The position numbers and the translations under genes were made by a program. From Mesostigma viride (Eukaryota > Streptophyta > Mesostigmatophyceae > Mesostigmatales > Mesostigmataceae), in contig RPFO01001231.1 in NCBI GenBank assembly GCA_009746045.1, positions 83,501 through 147,500 of the forward strand: a stretch of DNA of 64,000 nucleotides. The letters run 5' to 3'. The notes under the pieces are model-generated. The model ran no database searches. It had not been told where the DNA came from and saw only the letters and a program-made list of their open reading frames with translations. Below, piece by piece: positions 1 to 10,284 of this stretch. The stretch's first letter is position 1. Every line of letters starts with the position of its first letter.

Positions 1-23
1 AGAGGATGAATCTTTTGTCCCAT
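1..23 (-). CDS. rps3: Small ribosomal subunit protein uS3, 5' end only
   Basis: The reverse strand from base 23 reads ATG and then codons for MGQKIHP, the usual N-terminus of plastid and bacterial S3. Only seven codons fit before the window edge. It lies directly downstream of rpl22 on the same strand, the position expected in the S10-type cluster (rpl23-rpl2-rps19-rpl22-rps3). The call rests on this short peptide and on gene order. Confidence 0.8.
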
Positions 24-69
24 GTTCTTTTATCCTGTGTAAAATATATCACTAAGAAAATTATTCAAT

Positions 70-429
70 TTATTTAATACTTTGAACAGTAATACTAATT
101 TGACATGTTGGTTTACGAATAGGAAAACCTCTTCCCTGTGCTCTTGGTCTAAATCTTTTTAATATAGGTCCTTTATCTACTTTTGCTTCACTGATAGATA
201 AACTAGCTTTAGTAAGACCTAAATTATTTTTTGCATTAGCTGCTGCTGAATACAATACTTTAGATATAGGTTCACATGCTCTATAAGGCATAAACTGTAA
301 TATCATTAAAGCTTCTTCATAGGAACGACCACGAATTTGGTCTAATACTCTACGTACTTTTTGAGGAGACATAAATACTCCTCTTGCTACTGCTTTCACT
401 TTAAGATCCGCATCTCTAGTCATATTCAT
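70..429 (-). CDS. rpl22: Large ribosomal subunit protein uL22
   Basis: A 119-residue basic protein that binds 23S rRNA and lines the peptide exit tunnel of the plastid ribosome. The family signature is clear: [21 protein letters not shown] near residues 21-41 (read in two parts: SPQKVRRV then [10 protein letters not shown]), and the C-terminal [20 protein letters not shown] type block. Length is normal for the family. The start at 429 is preceded by a GGAG-containing purine stretch (complement of 441-445) about 11 bases upstream. An ATG two codons further in is possible. It sits 20 bases after rps19 in the ribosomal protein operon. Confidence 0.97.
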   Translation of the reverse strand: MNMTRDADLKVKAVARGVFMSPQKVRRVLDQIRGRSYEEALMILQFMPYRACEPISKVLYSAAANAKNNLGLTKASLSISEAKVDKGPILKRFRPRAQGRGFPIRKPTCQISITVQSIK

Positions 430-449
430 TAAAAATTTTTCTCCTATCC

Positions 450-731
450 TTAAGGACGACGAGATTTTTTATCACTTTTTGTATGCCCACGGAAAGTTCG
501 AGTGGGTGAAAATTCACCCAATTTATGACCTACCATTTGATCTGTTATAAAAATTGGTAAATGTTCACGTCCATTATGAACGGCTATAGTATGCCCAATC
601 ATAATCGGCAGAATAGTAGATCCTCGAGACCAAGTTGTAATAACTTTTTTTTCTTTTTTGACATTGAGAAACTCAATTTTTTTTAAAAGATGATCGGCAA
701 CAAAAGGGCCCTTTTTTAGAGAACGTGCCAT
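450..731 (-). CDS. rps19: Small ribosomal subunit protein uS19
   Basis: A 93-residue protein of the 30S head, in contact with S13 and 16S rRNA. It begins [20 protein letters not shown], the standard opening of S19, and has the conserved [21 protein letters not shown] core and [13 protein letters not shown] motif near residues 68-80. Full length, with no unusual features. It lies between rpl2 and rpl22 on the minus strand, as in the cyanobacterial S10 operon. Confidence 0.98.
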   Translation of the reverse strand: MARSLKKGPFVADHLLKKIEFLNVKKEKKVITTWSRGSTILPIMIGHTIAVHNGREHLPIFITDQMVGHKLGEFSPTRTFRGHTKSDKKSRRP

Positions 732-807
732 TATAAACTATCCTTTTGATTAATCAATCTATTATTTATATTATTGTTTTATTGCAATTAATAGAAAAAA
801 TGAAGAA

Positions 808-1638
808 TTAAGCAGATTTACGACGTCGAATGATAAGAACATCACTATATTTTTTACGTTTTCTAGTTTTTGCTCCTAAAGCGGTTTTTCCCCACGGAGA
901 AACTGGTTTAGGTCTTCCAATAGGAGATCTTCCTTCACCACCACCATGAGGGTGATCGACAGGATTCATTACAACGCCTCTTACTACTGGTCTTTTACCT
1001 AACCAACGTGTTCTACCTGCTTTCCCAATGGTAATGTTATTAGCATCAACATTTCCTACTTGTCCTATTGTTGCCCAACATTCCTTAAGAATTAATCTTA
1101 CTTCGCCAGAAGGTAATCTGACTGTCACAAATTTTCCCTCTTTTGCAATCAATTGAGCAACCGCGCCTGCTGCACGTGCGAGTTGACCACCTTGTCCTGG
1201 AGACAATTCTATATTATGTATCCCAGTTCCAAGAGGAATTTTATTTAATGGTAAAGAATTCCCTACAGATAAAGGTGCTTCTACAGAAGATACAATTTCC
1301 TTGCCTACAGATAAACCGCGAGGGTGAATGATATATCTTTTGATTCCATTTTTATAGTATAAAAGAGCAATCCTGCAATTTCTATTAGGATCATATTCAA
1401 TACTTGCAACTGTAGCAGGAATATTTTTTTCTCTTGTAAAATCTATCAGACGACATAATCTCTTATGTCCTCCTCCTCTATGTCTTATAGTAATAATACC
1501 TCTATTATTACGTCCTTTTGATCTATGTCTATGATAAGTTAATGATTTTTCTGGATTGGTTTTTGTTATATCATTAAATTCTAAAACAGATCGATTGCGT
1601 GTACCTGGTGTATAAGCCTTGTATAAACGAATCCCCAT
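808..1638 (-). CDS. rpl2: Large ribosomal subunit protein uL2
   Basis: A 276-residue protein of the peptidyl transferase region. The HPHGG loop with the conserved histidine lies at residues 229-233, followed by the basic C-terminus [15 protein letters not shown] and [11 protein letters not shown]. The RNA-binding N-terminal domain ([19 protein letters not shown]) is intact. Unlike most land plant copies the gene is one continuous frame with no intron. Its ATG at 1638 lies 30 bases after the rpl23 stop, indicating cotranscription. Confidence 0.98.
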   Translation of the reverse strand: MGIRLYKAYTPGTRNRSVLEFNDITKTNPEKSLTYHRHRSKGRNNRGIITIRHRGGGHKRLCRLIDFTREKNIPATVASIEYDPNRNCRIALLYYKNGIKRYIIHPRGLSVGKEIVSSVEAPLSVGNSLPLNKIPLGTGIHNIELSPGQGGQLARAAGAVAQLIAKEGKFVTVRLPSGEVRLILKECWATIGQVGNVDANNITIGKAGRTRWLGKRPVVRGVVMNPVDHPHGGGEGRSPIGRPKPVSPWGKTALGAKTRKRKKYSDVLIIRRRKSA

Positions 1639-1668
1639 AGAAATAGGATAATAAAAATGCTACGATAA

Positions 1669-1947
1669 TTAAGTTTCTGGAAGTAATTTTATAGAGTCAC
1701 CTGTTTTTAAAGTGACAATGACTCTTTTATAATTAGGACGGTATCCTTCAGATCTGCCAATACGTCTTTTTTTTCTTGGCGGTCTATGTGTATTCACTGA
1801 AAGCACTTTAACATTAAAAAAATCTTCTATTAAAGCTTTTATAGTAATTTTATTAGCTTTCGGATCCACATCAAAAGTATATTGATTATTTTCCAATAGA
1901 CGAGTGGCTTTTTCAGTAAGGACAGGATATTTTACAATATCAATCAT
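1669..1947 (-). CDS. rpl23: Large ribosomal subunit protein uL23
   Basis: A 92-residue protein of the exit-tunnel rim, a docking site for ribosome-associated factors. It shows the L23 pattern: [20 protein letters not shown] at the N-terminus, then a basic loop [12 protein letters not shown] and a final strand [16 protein letters not shown]. First gene of the visible ribosomal operon. No other minus-strand gene lies between it and trnA-GGC about 225 bases upstream. Confidence 0.96.
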   Translation of the reverse strand: MIDIVKYPVLTEKATRLLENNQYTFDVDPKANKITIKALIEDFFNVKVLSVNTHRPPRKKRRIGRSEGYRPNYKRVIVTLKTGDSIKLLPET

Positions 1948-2171
1948 ACTATTTCTTACTTATAATTTTTGTGTGATGCGCCAATACAAAAACAGATTTT
2001 TTTATGCATCTATTAATATATATTTTTATAAGAATACATACAAAAATATATATTATTCATATTTGAATAAAATTCTGTCAAAATATGACAAAACAATGCT
2101 TATTTTATCGAAAGATTCAAAATGTTTCTAGTACTAAATATAACTGAAACAGCCAAATTAATATATACAGA

Positions 2172-2244
2172 TGGAGTTAAGCGGGTTTGAACCGCTGACT
2201 TTCTCAATGCCATTGAGATACTCTTCCAACTGAGCTATAACCCC
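2172..2244 (-). tRNA. trnA-GGC: tRNA-Ala(GGC)
   Basis: The reverse strand folds into a complete cloverleaf with loop ATGGCAT (anticodon GGC) on a TCTCA/TGAGA stem. The acceptor stem pairs GGGGTTA with TAACTCC, placing a G3-U70 wobble pair, the main alanine identity element, exactly where AlaRS needs it. Discriminator A; no encoded CCA. A GGC alanine tRNA is rare in plastids, which usually rely on trnA-UGC in the rRNA operon. Confidence 0.93.
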
Positions 2245-2490
2245 TTTAATAATTAAGATTATTATTAAATAAACAAAAAAATTTTTTTTTATATAGACAT
2301 AATGATAACATTACTATATACACATTAAATTTCAAATTTATTACAAAAAGATTCTGGTTTTAAAAAACAGTACTACAATTAATATAAGAACAATCTAATG
2401 TTTAGAGAGACAAAATATTAATAATTTTTCTCTCATTAATCAGAGCAATTTCTTTTTTTCATTTTAATTTTTACTATCTTAAACAAATCA

Positions 2491-3012
2491 ATGCCAAGGT
2501 CTCAAAAAAATGACAATTTTATAGATAAAACTTTTACTGTAGTTGCCGATATTATCTTAAAAGTTTTACCTACTACTGTACGAGAAAAAGCAGCTTTTAG
2601 TTATTATAGAGATGGAATGTCAGCTCAAGCAGAAGGTGAATACGCAGAAGCTTTACAAAATTATTATGAGGCGATGAGATTAGAAATAGATCCATATGAC
2701 CGCAGTTATATTTTATATAATATTGGATTAATTCATACAAGTAATGGAGAGCATGGAAAAGCTTTAGAATATTATTATCAAGCAATTGAAAGAAATCCAT
2801 CTCTTCCTCAAGCATTAAATAATATTGCAGTTATTTATCATTATCGAGGAGAACAAGCTATTGAAGAAGGTAACATAGCAACTTCAGAAATTCTTTTTAA
2901 TCAAGCTGCTTCGTATTGGAAACAAGCAATACGATTAGCTCCTAATAGTTATATTGAAGCACAAAATTGGCTAAAAATAACTGGACGTATAGAAGATAAC
3001 ATCAATTTATAA
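2491..3012 (+). CDS. ycf3: Photosystem I assembly protein Ycf3
   Basis: A 173-residue soluble TPR protein needed to assemble photosystem I. The start [20 protein letters not shown] is typical, and three TPR units span about residues 35-155 ([60 protein letters not shown]). The gene is continuous, whereas land plant ycf3 has two introns. It is flanked by trnA-GGC on the opposite strand and a non-coding stretch downstream. Length matches the family (about 168-173). Confidence 0.97.
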   Translation: MPRSQKNDNFIDKTFTVVADIILKVLPTTVREKAAFSYYRDGMSAQAEGEYAEALQNYYEAMRLEIDPYDRSYILYNIGLIHTSNGEHGKALEYYYQAIERNPSLPQALNNIAVIYHYRGEQAIEEGNIATSEILFNQAASYWKQAIRLAPNSYIEAQNWLKITGRIEDNINL

Positions 3013-3119
3013 ATATTCTTATGATAAGTTTATTTACTAATAAGAATGAATCATTATTTGATAAATAAATTGTAAATTATTAAAAAAGATAATAAATGAA
3101 GACTGGACTGAAATATTAA

Positions 3120-3420
3120 AAAAAGTACAATGTAAAAAAAATATTTTTGCTTTGGACTGAAGACAATAAAAATGGAACATAAGAAGTACAAAAGAAAGTG
3201 CTTCATCTAAAATTCAGTCAAGAAGAATTTGCCCTCTTAGATAAAACCCCTGAATCATTGAAACAGAATCGATCTGGTTTAATTGGAATTTCAATTTATA
3301 CGTACTCTTCAAATTTGATTGGAAACAATAAATGATCTGAGGATTTTGTTCGAAAAAAAAATCACAAGGTGAATAATTTAGGGAAAAGCAAAAAATGTAT
3401 ACAATGTATAATTTTTAATA
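3120..3420 (+). pseudogene. Decayed reading frame of unknown origin
   Basis: Between ycf3 and the tmRNA gene the base composition is less A+T-biased than in nearby spacers. One plus-strand frame reads as protein-like sequence interrupted by stops. From about 3198 it gives KVLHLKFSQEEFALLDKTPE and continues with about 25 further residues before a TGA near 3332, and it remains fairly open on both sides of the stops. I do not recognise the product. It may be the remnant of a captured gene or a transferred DNA fragment; chance cannot be excluded. No repeat or transposase signature is visible. Confidence 0.3.
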
Positions 3421-3520
3421 AAATGTAAATATAAGTGATAATATAACAGTATCAATGAATTTATAAAGTTTTTTAGTGTCAAATAAATTATGCTTTGTGT
3501 ATAATTAAAAACAAACAAAT

Positions 3521-3876
3521 GGGGTTGAAATGGTTTCGACGTTTTAGTATATATCTTCTTACAAGCAAGTCGAGAATGAACCAATCTCGTAAACTTGAGT
3601 TCAATTGCAAATAAATGCTAACAATATTTTACCTTTTAATCGTAAGACAGCCGTAGCTGTTTAAAAGTTTTTTGATAACTTCGAGCATTTTTGATTTGTT
3701 AAATACAATTGTTATAAAACAAATTAAATAATAGTTTTTGTTTCTTTACAAATAATGTAGAAATAATTTTTTTTAGCTTTTCAAGCTCCAGCTTTGTGGA
3801 TTAGCAAAGCTAAACTTGTGAATACAAAGAAGAGATCAAACTAAAGCGGACGCGGGTTCAAAACCCGCCAGCTCCA
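3521..3876 (+). ncRNA. ssrA: Transfer-messenger RNA (tmRNA)
   Basis: Ribosome-rescue RNA. The 5' end GGGGTTGAAATGGTTTCGACG is the standard tmRNA opening. The 3' end carries GCGGGTTCAAAACCCGC (T arm) and CAGCTCC plus A, which pairs with the 5' GGGGTTG and keeps the G3-U70 alanine pair. An internal open frame beginning with GCT at 3618 reads ANNILPFNRKTAVAV and then appears to stop with TAA, giving a hydrophobic-ended degradation tag. From memory this equals the tag listed for the Mesostigma viride plastid. The one-piece arrangement is retained; no permutation is seen. Confidence 0.93.
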
Positions 3877-3984
3877 TAAGAAAAAACATATGGTATAAAA
3901 AGAAAAAATATTTTTTAATTTATTTATATAGAAAATAGTTATTTTCTATAAATAATATATAATAAAAAAGTAGTTCATAAAATA

Positions 3985-4071
3985 GCATCTATTGCCGAGA
4001 GGCCGAAGGCGGCGGACTCATAATCCGTTATCTCGAAAGAGACATCGCTGGTTCGAATCCAGCTGGATGCA
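3985..4071 (+). tRNA. trnI-CAU: tRNA-Ile(CAU) with a long variable arm
   Basis: The acceptor stem GCATCTA/TGGATGC with discriminator A matches the GCATCCA...TGGATGCA ends of plastid trnI-CAU. The anticodon loop CTCATAA gives CAU on a GCGGA/TCCGT stem. The variable region is unusually long (about 18 bases) and can form a TCTC/GAGA stem with a GAAA loop, so the molecule looks like a class II tRNA. The C34 is expected to be changed to lysidine by TilS, encoded at about 37 kb, so that it reads AUA. Confidence 0.85.
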
Positions 4072-4206
4072 TTAATTATATTTTTACTCAATAAAAAGAA
4101 CGTAAATATATTAAAATACTCAAACTAATTCAATGAATATTTTTTCTCGAATTTTTATTTATCAATATATATTCAATTTTTGTATTTACTAAAACAATAA
4201 AATATA

Positions 4207-4253
4207 AAAAAAAATGGAAATTTTTGCTATCAGCAAAAATTTCCATTTTTTTT
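4207..4253 (-). terminator. rbcL 3' hairpin
   Basis: A perfect 22-bp inverted repeat with a 3-base loop (4207-4228 against 4232-4253), core GGAAATTTTTGCT, flanked by A and T runs. It lies 14 bases past the rbcL stop codon on the coding strand of rbcL. Such plastid hairpins act as weak terminators and as barriers that stabilise the mRNA 3' end. Confidence 0.85.
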
Positions 4254-4267
4254 AGGTTACAAAAAAA

Positions 4268-5695
4268 TTATAGAGTATCGATTGTCTCGAATTCAAACTT
4301 AATTTCTTTCCAAACTTCACATGCAGCAGCTAGTTCAGGAGACCACTTACATGCAGCTCTGATAACATCATTACCTTCACGAGCAAGGTCACGACCTTCG
4401 TTACGAGCTTGTACACAAGCTTCTAATGCAACACGGTTAGCAACAGCACCAGGAGCATTACCCCAAGGATGTCCTAAAGTACCGCCACCAAATTGTAGAC
4501 AAGAATCATCACCGAAAATTTCAGTTAAAGCTGGCATGTGCCAAACATGAATACCACCAGAAGCAACTGGCATAACACCACCCATAGAACACCAATCTTG
4601 AGTGAAGTAAACACCTCTACTTCTATCTTTTTCGATGTAATCATCACGCATTAGATCAACGAAACCTAAAGTAACTTCACGTTCACCTTCTAGTTTACCT
4701 ACAACAGTACCAGAGTGAAGATGGTCACCACCAGATAAACGAAGAGCTTTAGCTAATACACGGAAGTGAATACCATGGTTTTTTTGTCTATCAATTACAG
4801 CGTGCATCGCACGGTGAATGTGAAGTAATAAACCATTATCACGACAATAAGCAGCTAAGCTAGTATTTGCTGTGAAACCACCAGTTAAGTAGTCATGCAT
4901 AATAATAGGCACACCTAATTCTTTTGCATAAGCAGCTCTTTTTAGCATTTCTTCACAAGTAGCAGCTGTTGCGTTTAAATAGTGTCCTTTAATTTCGCCT
5001 GTTTCAGATTGAGATTTGAAAATAGCTTCTGCTACGAATAAGAATCTATCTCTCCAACGCATAAATGGTTGAGAGTTAACGTTTTCATCGTCTTTAGTGA
5101 AGTCTAAACCACCACGTAAACATTCATAACAAGCACGACCGTAGTTTTTAGCAGAAAGACCTAATTTTGGCTTAATAGTACATCCTAATAAAGGACGTCC
5201 ATATTTGTTTAATTTATCTCTTTCTACTTGAATACCATGAGGTGGTCCTTGGAAAGTTTTTACATATGCTACTGGAATTCTTAAATCTTCTAAACGTAGA
5301 GCTCTTAAAGCTTTGAATCCAAATACGTTACCAACAATAGAAGTGAAAAGGTTAGTTACAGAACCTTCTTCAAATAAATCAATTGGATACGCTACATATG
5401 CAATGTACTGATTCTCTTCGCCAGCTACTGGTTCAAGATCATAGCATCTACCTTTGTAACGATCTAAAGAAGTTAGACCATCAGTCCATACAGTAGTCCA
5501 TGTACCAGTGGAAGATTCAGCTGCAACCGCTGCACCACATTCTTCTGGTGGAACGCCAGGTTGAGGTGTCATACGGAAAGCTGCAAGGATATCTGTATCT
5601 TTTACTACATAATCTGGAGTGTAATAAGTAAGTTTGTAATCCTTAACACCAGCTTTAAATCCAGTGCCTGCTTTAGTTTCAGTTTTTGGTGACAT
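4268..5695 (-). CDS. rbcL: Rubisco large subunit (form IB)
   Basis: Catalyses CO2 fixation and the competing oxygenation of ribulose bisphosphate in the stroma. The protein has 475 residues and starts [20 protein letters not shown]. The carbamylated lysine lies in [13 protein letters not shown] (K201), and the loop-6 lysine in [12 protein letters not shown]. All catalytic blocks are intact. A strong Shine-Dalgarno GGAGGT (complement of 5701-5706) lies 5 bases before the ATG. It is transcribed away from atpB, the arrangement known from land plants. A 22-bp hairpin follows the stop. Confidence 0.99.
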   Translation of the reverse strand: MSPKTETKAGTGFKAGVKDYKLTYYTPDYVVKDTDILAAFRMTPQPGVPPEECGAAVAAESSTGTWTTVWTDGLTSLDRYKGRCYDLEPVAGEENQYIAYVAYPIDLFEEGSVTNLFTSIVGNVFGFKALRALRLEDLRIPVAYVKTFQGPPHGIQVERDKLNKYGRPLLGCTIKPKLGLSAKNYGRACYECLRGGLDFTKDDENVNSQPFMRWRDRFLFVAEAIFKSQSETGEIKGHYLNATAATCEEMLKRAAYAKELGVPIIMHDYLTGGFTANTSLAAYCRDNGLLLHIHRAMHAVIDRQKNHGIHFRVLAKALRLSGGDHLHSGTVVGKLEGEREVTLGFVDLMRDDYIEKDRSRGVYFTQDWCSMGGVMPVASGGIHVWHMPALTEIFGDDSCLQFGGGTLGHPWGNAPGAVANRVALEACVQARNEGRDLAREGNDVIRAACKWSPELAAACEVWKEIKFEFETIDTL

Positions 5696-7600
<1,905 letters not shown>

Positions 7601-7616
7601 TAGGATATAAGAAGAT

Positions 7617-8018
7617 ATGAGCTTTCAAGTCCGCATTATAGCTCCCAATGGTATTATTTGGGACTCAGAAGCTGAAGAAATTATATTAAGTACTAATACA
7701 GGAAAAATTGGAGTATTAACTAATCATACTTCTTTATTAACTGGGTTAGATATTGGTACTATAAGAATTCGCGCTTTAAATAATCAATGGAATACCTTAG
7801 CGTTAATGTCTGGTTTTGCCGTTATTAAAGACAATGTAGCAACTATCATTGTCAGTGAGGCTGAAAATGGAGCTAATATTAAATCTGAAGAAGCTCAAAC
7901 TCAACTAGAAGAAGCTAAGTCTTATTTTAATACCGCAAAAGGTACTAAAAATGAAGTTGAAGCTAATTTAGCAGTTAAACGAGCAGAAACTCGTTTAAAA
8001 GCATCTCAAAATTTATAA
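7617..8018 (+). CDS. atpE: ATP synthase CF1 epsilon subunit
   Basis: A 133-residue subunit of the CF1 stalk that couples rotation and inhibits ATP hydrolysis in the dark. It has the N-terminal beta-sandwich (RIIAPNGIIWDSEAEEIILS; TNTGKIGVLTNHTSLLTGLD) and a C-terminal helical hairpin rich in Ala, Glu and Lys. It sits 16 bases after atpB and ends just before a 14-bp hairpin, so the pair forms one unit. Confidence 0.98.
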   Translation: MSFQVRIIAPNGIIWDSEAEEIILSTNTGKIGVLTNHTSLLTGLDIGTIRIRALNNQWNTLALMSGFAVIKDNVATIIVSEAENGANIKSEEAQTQLEEAKSYFNTAKGTKNEVEANLAVKRAETRLKASQNL

Positions 8019-8031
8019 TTAATTTCTGAAA

Positions 8032-8064
8032 AAACATCTTCTGCTATTAAAGCAGAAGATGTTT
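8032..8064 (+). terminator. atpB-atpE 3' hairpin
   Basis: A perfect 14-bp inverted repeat (8032-8045 and 8051-8064) with a 5-base ATTAA loop, core CATCTTCTGCT, placed 13 bases after the atpE stop. Confidence 0.85.
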
Positions 8065-8121
8065 ACAATTATTCATTTTTTTCAATTTATATTCATTATC
8101 TATATTATAATCACTGTATAA

Positions 8122-8193
8122 GGCTTTGTAGCTCAGCGGTAGAGCAGGGGATTCATAAGCCCAAGGTCGCAGGTTCAAATCCCGCCAGAGCCA
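8122..8193 (+). tRNA. trnM-CAU: Elongator tRNA-Met(CAU)
   Basis: Cloverleaf starting GGCTTTG and ending CAGAGCC plus A, fully paired at position 1-72, so not the initiator. The loop TTCATAA gives anticodon CAU. The anticodon stem (GGGGA/GCCCA) is imperfect at its two ends, and one T-stem pair is A-C. The initiator tRNA is at 34.7 kb and the isoleucine CAU tRNA at 4.0 kb, leaving this as the elongator. Confidence 0.85.
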
Positions 8194-8230
8194 TTGAAAA
8201 GATAAAAATATATAAAGTATTTTTTTATTA

Positions 8231-8301
8231 AGCGGATAACGGGAATCGAACCCGTCTCTCCAGTTTGGAAAACTGGGGCATTACCACTATGCAATATCCG
8301 C
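8231..8301 (-). tRNA. trnG-UCC: tRNA-Gly(UCC)
   Basis: The reverse strand gives GCGGATA at the 5' end pairing with TATCCGC, loop TTTCCAA (anticodon UCC) on a CCAGT/ACTGG stem, a normal T arm, and discriminator U, usual for glycine. In land plants this gene has a group II intron; here it is continuous. Confidence 0.95.
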
Positions 8302-8590
8302 AATAAATTATTTGAAATAATTACCTATATGTAATAGTAACTGATAAAAAAATGAAAATCAAATTATTTTTTTTAGAAAAATTATTCTATTAACATTTTA
8401 TAATTCTAAAAAATATTTAAAAATAAAATTTCTTTTTAATAGATATAGAAAAAATTGTTTATGTATTTTTTTCTATATCTTAAGTATTTCTTTCAAAATA
8501 TGACATTATGAATTTCTATTTTTAATAAAAATATCTCTATATAATAAATGAAATATATCATTCTAATTTATTAGAATATGTTATCTTGAT

Positions 8591-8710
8591 ATGGATCAAT
8601 ATATTTGGTCTTATAATAAACATATATGGATAGTAATTTTAGTACATATTGTATATAGATTAGGTTTTCTACTTTTAATATGTAAAATATATAATAAATT
8701 GCTACTATAA
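8591..8710 (+). CDS. Possible 39-residue membrane peptide
   Basis: A short open frame in the 524-base spacer between trnG-UCC and chlI. It starts ATG at 8591 and reads MDQYIWSYNKHIWIVILVHI, then about 19 further residues, with a hydrophobic stretch (about residues 13-30) and a KIYNKLLL end. The size and layout resemble the small single-helix thylakoid subunits, but I do not recognise it as any of them. No clear ribosome binding site. It may be chance in an A+T-rich spacer; the rest of the spacer shows nothing. Confidence 0.2.
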   Translation: MDQYIWSYNKHIWIVILVHIVYRLGFLLLICKIYNKLLL

Positions 8711-8825
8711 TTGAAAGTAATATTTTACAATGACAAATTATTATTAGTTAATATTAATTTAGTCCTAATAAATGAATTATTGATTTATAATTCATTTTCC
8801 TATACATGTAATTAGAAAATAAAAA

Positions 8826-9908
8826 ATGAGCACCATAGATTTAATTAAAAATGTAACAAAAAGAGAAGAGCGTCCTGTTTATCCTTTCACTGCGATTGTG
8901 GGTCAAGAAGAAATGAAATTAGCATTAATTTTGAATGTAATTGATCCAGATATTGGTGGTGTTATGATTATGGGAGATCGAGGCACAGGAAAATCTACAA
9001 CTATAAGAGCTTTAGTTGATTTATTACCAGAAATAGAAGTGGTAACAAATGATCCATTTAATTCAGATCCACGTGATCCAGATTTAATGAGTGATGAAGT
9101 AAGAGAAAAAATTAATAATAAACAAGAAGTACCTACTATAAAAACTAAAATCAAAATTGTTGATTTACCTCTTGGAGCAACAGAAGATCGTGTTTGTGGA
9201 ACTATTGACATAGAAAGAGCTTTAAATGAAGGAGTAAAAGCATTTGAACCTGGTTTACTTGCTAAAGCAAATAGAGGTATTTTATATGTTGATGAAGTGA
9301 ATTTACTAGATGATCATTTAGTAGATATTTTATTAGATTCTGCTGCTTCTGGCTGGAATACTGTTGAAAGGGAAGGTATTTCTGTAAGACACCCAGCTAA
9401 ATTTATTTTAGTCGGTTCTGGAAATCCAGAAGAAGGTGAACTGCGTCCTCAATTATTAGACCGCTTTGGTATGCACGCAGAAATACGTACAGTAAAAGAT
9501 CCAGATTTAAGAGTAAAAATTGTAGAAGAAAGATCAAGTTTTGATGAGAATCCTCAAGTTTTTAGAAAAGCATATGAACAATCACAAGAGGATGTCAAAT
9601 CTCAAATTATTCAAGCACGTAAAAATCTAGCTAATGTACAAATGGATAGAGAACTTAGAATTAAAGTCTCTCAAATATGTTCTGAACTAGATGTAGATGG
9701 TTTAAGAGGTGATTTAGTAATTAATCGTGCAGCTAAAGCATTAGCAGCTTTTGAAGGAAGAGATAAAGTTTTACCTAAAGATATATTAAAAATTATTACT
9801 CTTTGTTTAAGACATAGATTAAGAAAAGATCCTTTAGAATCTATTGATTCTGGTTCTAAAGTAGAAAGTAAGTTCTATGAAGTATTTGGTTTATTAGAAG
9901 AAAACTAA
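8826..9908 (+). CDS. chlI: Magnesium chelatase ATPase subunit I
   Basis: The AAA+ motor subunit of Mg-protoporphyrin chelatase, the first committed step of chlorophyll synthesis. It has 360 residues: Walker A GDRGTGKS at 50-57, Walker [18 protein letters not shown], then sensor 1 ([20 protein letters not shown]) with arginine-finger motif and the helical lid. Plastid-encoded in many algae, nuclear in flowering plants. It ends in a 19-bp inverted repeat. No partner chelatase genes are in this window. Confidence 0.98.
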   Translation: MSTIDLIKNVTKREERPVYPFTAIVGQEEMKLALILNVIDPDIGGVMIMGDRGTGKSTTIRALVDLLPEIEVVTNDPFNSDPRDPDLMSDEVREKINNKQEVPTIKTKIKIVDLPLGATEDRVCGTIDIERALNEGVKAFEPGLLAKANRGILYVDEVNLLDDHLVDILLDSAASGWNTVEREGISVRHPAKFILVGSGNPEEGELRPQLLDRFGMHAEIRTVKDPDLRVKIVEERSSFDENPQVFRKAYEQSQEDVKSQIIQARKNLANVQMDRELRIKVSQICSELDVDGLRGDLVINRAAKALAAFEGRDKVLPKDILKIITLCLRHRLRKDPLESIDSGSKVESKFYEVFGLLEEN

Positions 9909-9909
9909 T

Positions 9910-9952
9910 CAAATTAAAATATTTTTTTTAATTAAAAAAATATTTTAATTTG
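9910..9952. terminator. chlI 3' hairpin
   Basis: A perfect 19-bp inverted repeat (9910-9928 against 9934-9952) with a 5-base loop, starting one base after the chlI stop. Almost pure A+T apart from the end bases. It lies between chlI (plus) and trnR-UCU (minus), so it can serve both directions. Confidence 0.75.
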
Positions 9953-9957
9953 CATAA

Positions 9958-10029
9958 CAGGCTTAGTAGGATTCGAACCTACACTGGAAACTTAGAAGGT
10001 TTCTGTCCTATCCTTTAGACGATAAGCCC
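9958..10029 (-). tRNA. trnR-UCU: tRNA-Arg(UCU)
   Basis: The reverse strand has acceptor GGGCTTA/TAAGCCT and a GAAAC/GTTTC anticodon stem with loop CTTCTAA (anticodon UCU), a normal T arm and discriminator G. Reads AGA/AGG. Confidence 0.93.
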
Positions 10030-10053
10030 AATAGAAACTAATATTTGGGTCAA

Positions 10054-10125
10054 TGGGCGGTACTGGACTTGAACCAGTGACCACCTGCTTGTAAGGCAGG
10101 CGCTCTACCACTGAGCTAACCGCCC
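10054..10125 (-). tRNA. trnV-UAC: tRNA-Val(UAC)
   Basis: Reverse strand cloverleaf GGGCGGT/ACCGCCC with loop CTTACAA (UAC) on a CCTGC/GCAGG stem and discriminator A. The gene is continuous; its land plant counterpart has a group II intron. A second valine tRNA with GAC anticodon lies at 63.3 kb. Confidence 0.96.
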
Positions 10126-10150
10126 TTTAATATTAGTATATATATAACAT

Positions 10151-10238
10151 ATTTTAGCTTTTTTAAAAAGCTAAAATACAAATGTGATTGTATAGTGTAC
10201 TAAACAATCACATTTGTAAAAACTATACAATCACATTT
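10151..10238 (-). terminator. atpA 3' region with mutually exclusive hairpins
   Basis: Three inverted repeats overlap downstream of atpA. Bases 10151-10164 pair with 10165-10177 (core TTTTAGCTTTT). Bases 10178-10191 pair perfectly with 10204-10217 (14 bp, ACAAATGTGATTGT). The same left arm (10180-10196) also pairs perfectly with 10222-10238 (17 bp). The last two cannot form together because the right arm motif is duplicated. This is the end of the long rpoB-atpA run on the minus strand. Confidence 0.75.
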
Positions 10239-10284
10239 TTGTTTCAATAAAATAAGTTATTAAATTATACAAATAATTTCTTTA

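Noticed and set aside
3985-4071. Serine or leucine tRNA with a mutated anticodon
   Set aside because: The long variable arm first suggested this, but the acceptor stem, discriminator and anticodon match plastid trnI-CAU.
4224-4550. Plus-strand open frame of 108 codons opposite the rbcL 3' end
   Set aside because: It lies antisense to the conserved C-terminus of rbcL; its sequence is a shadow of rbcL codon bias and resembles no family.
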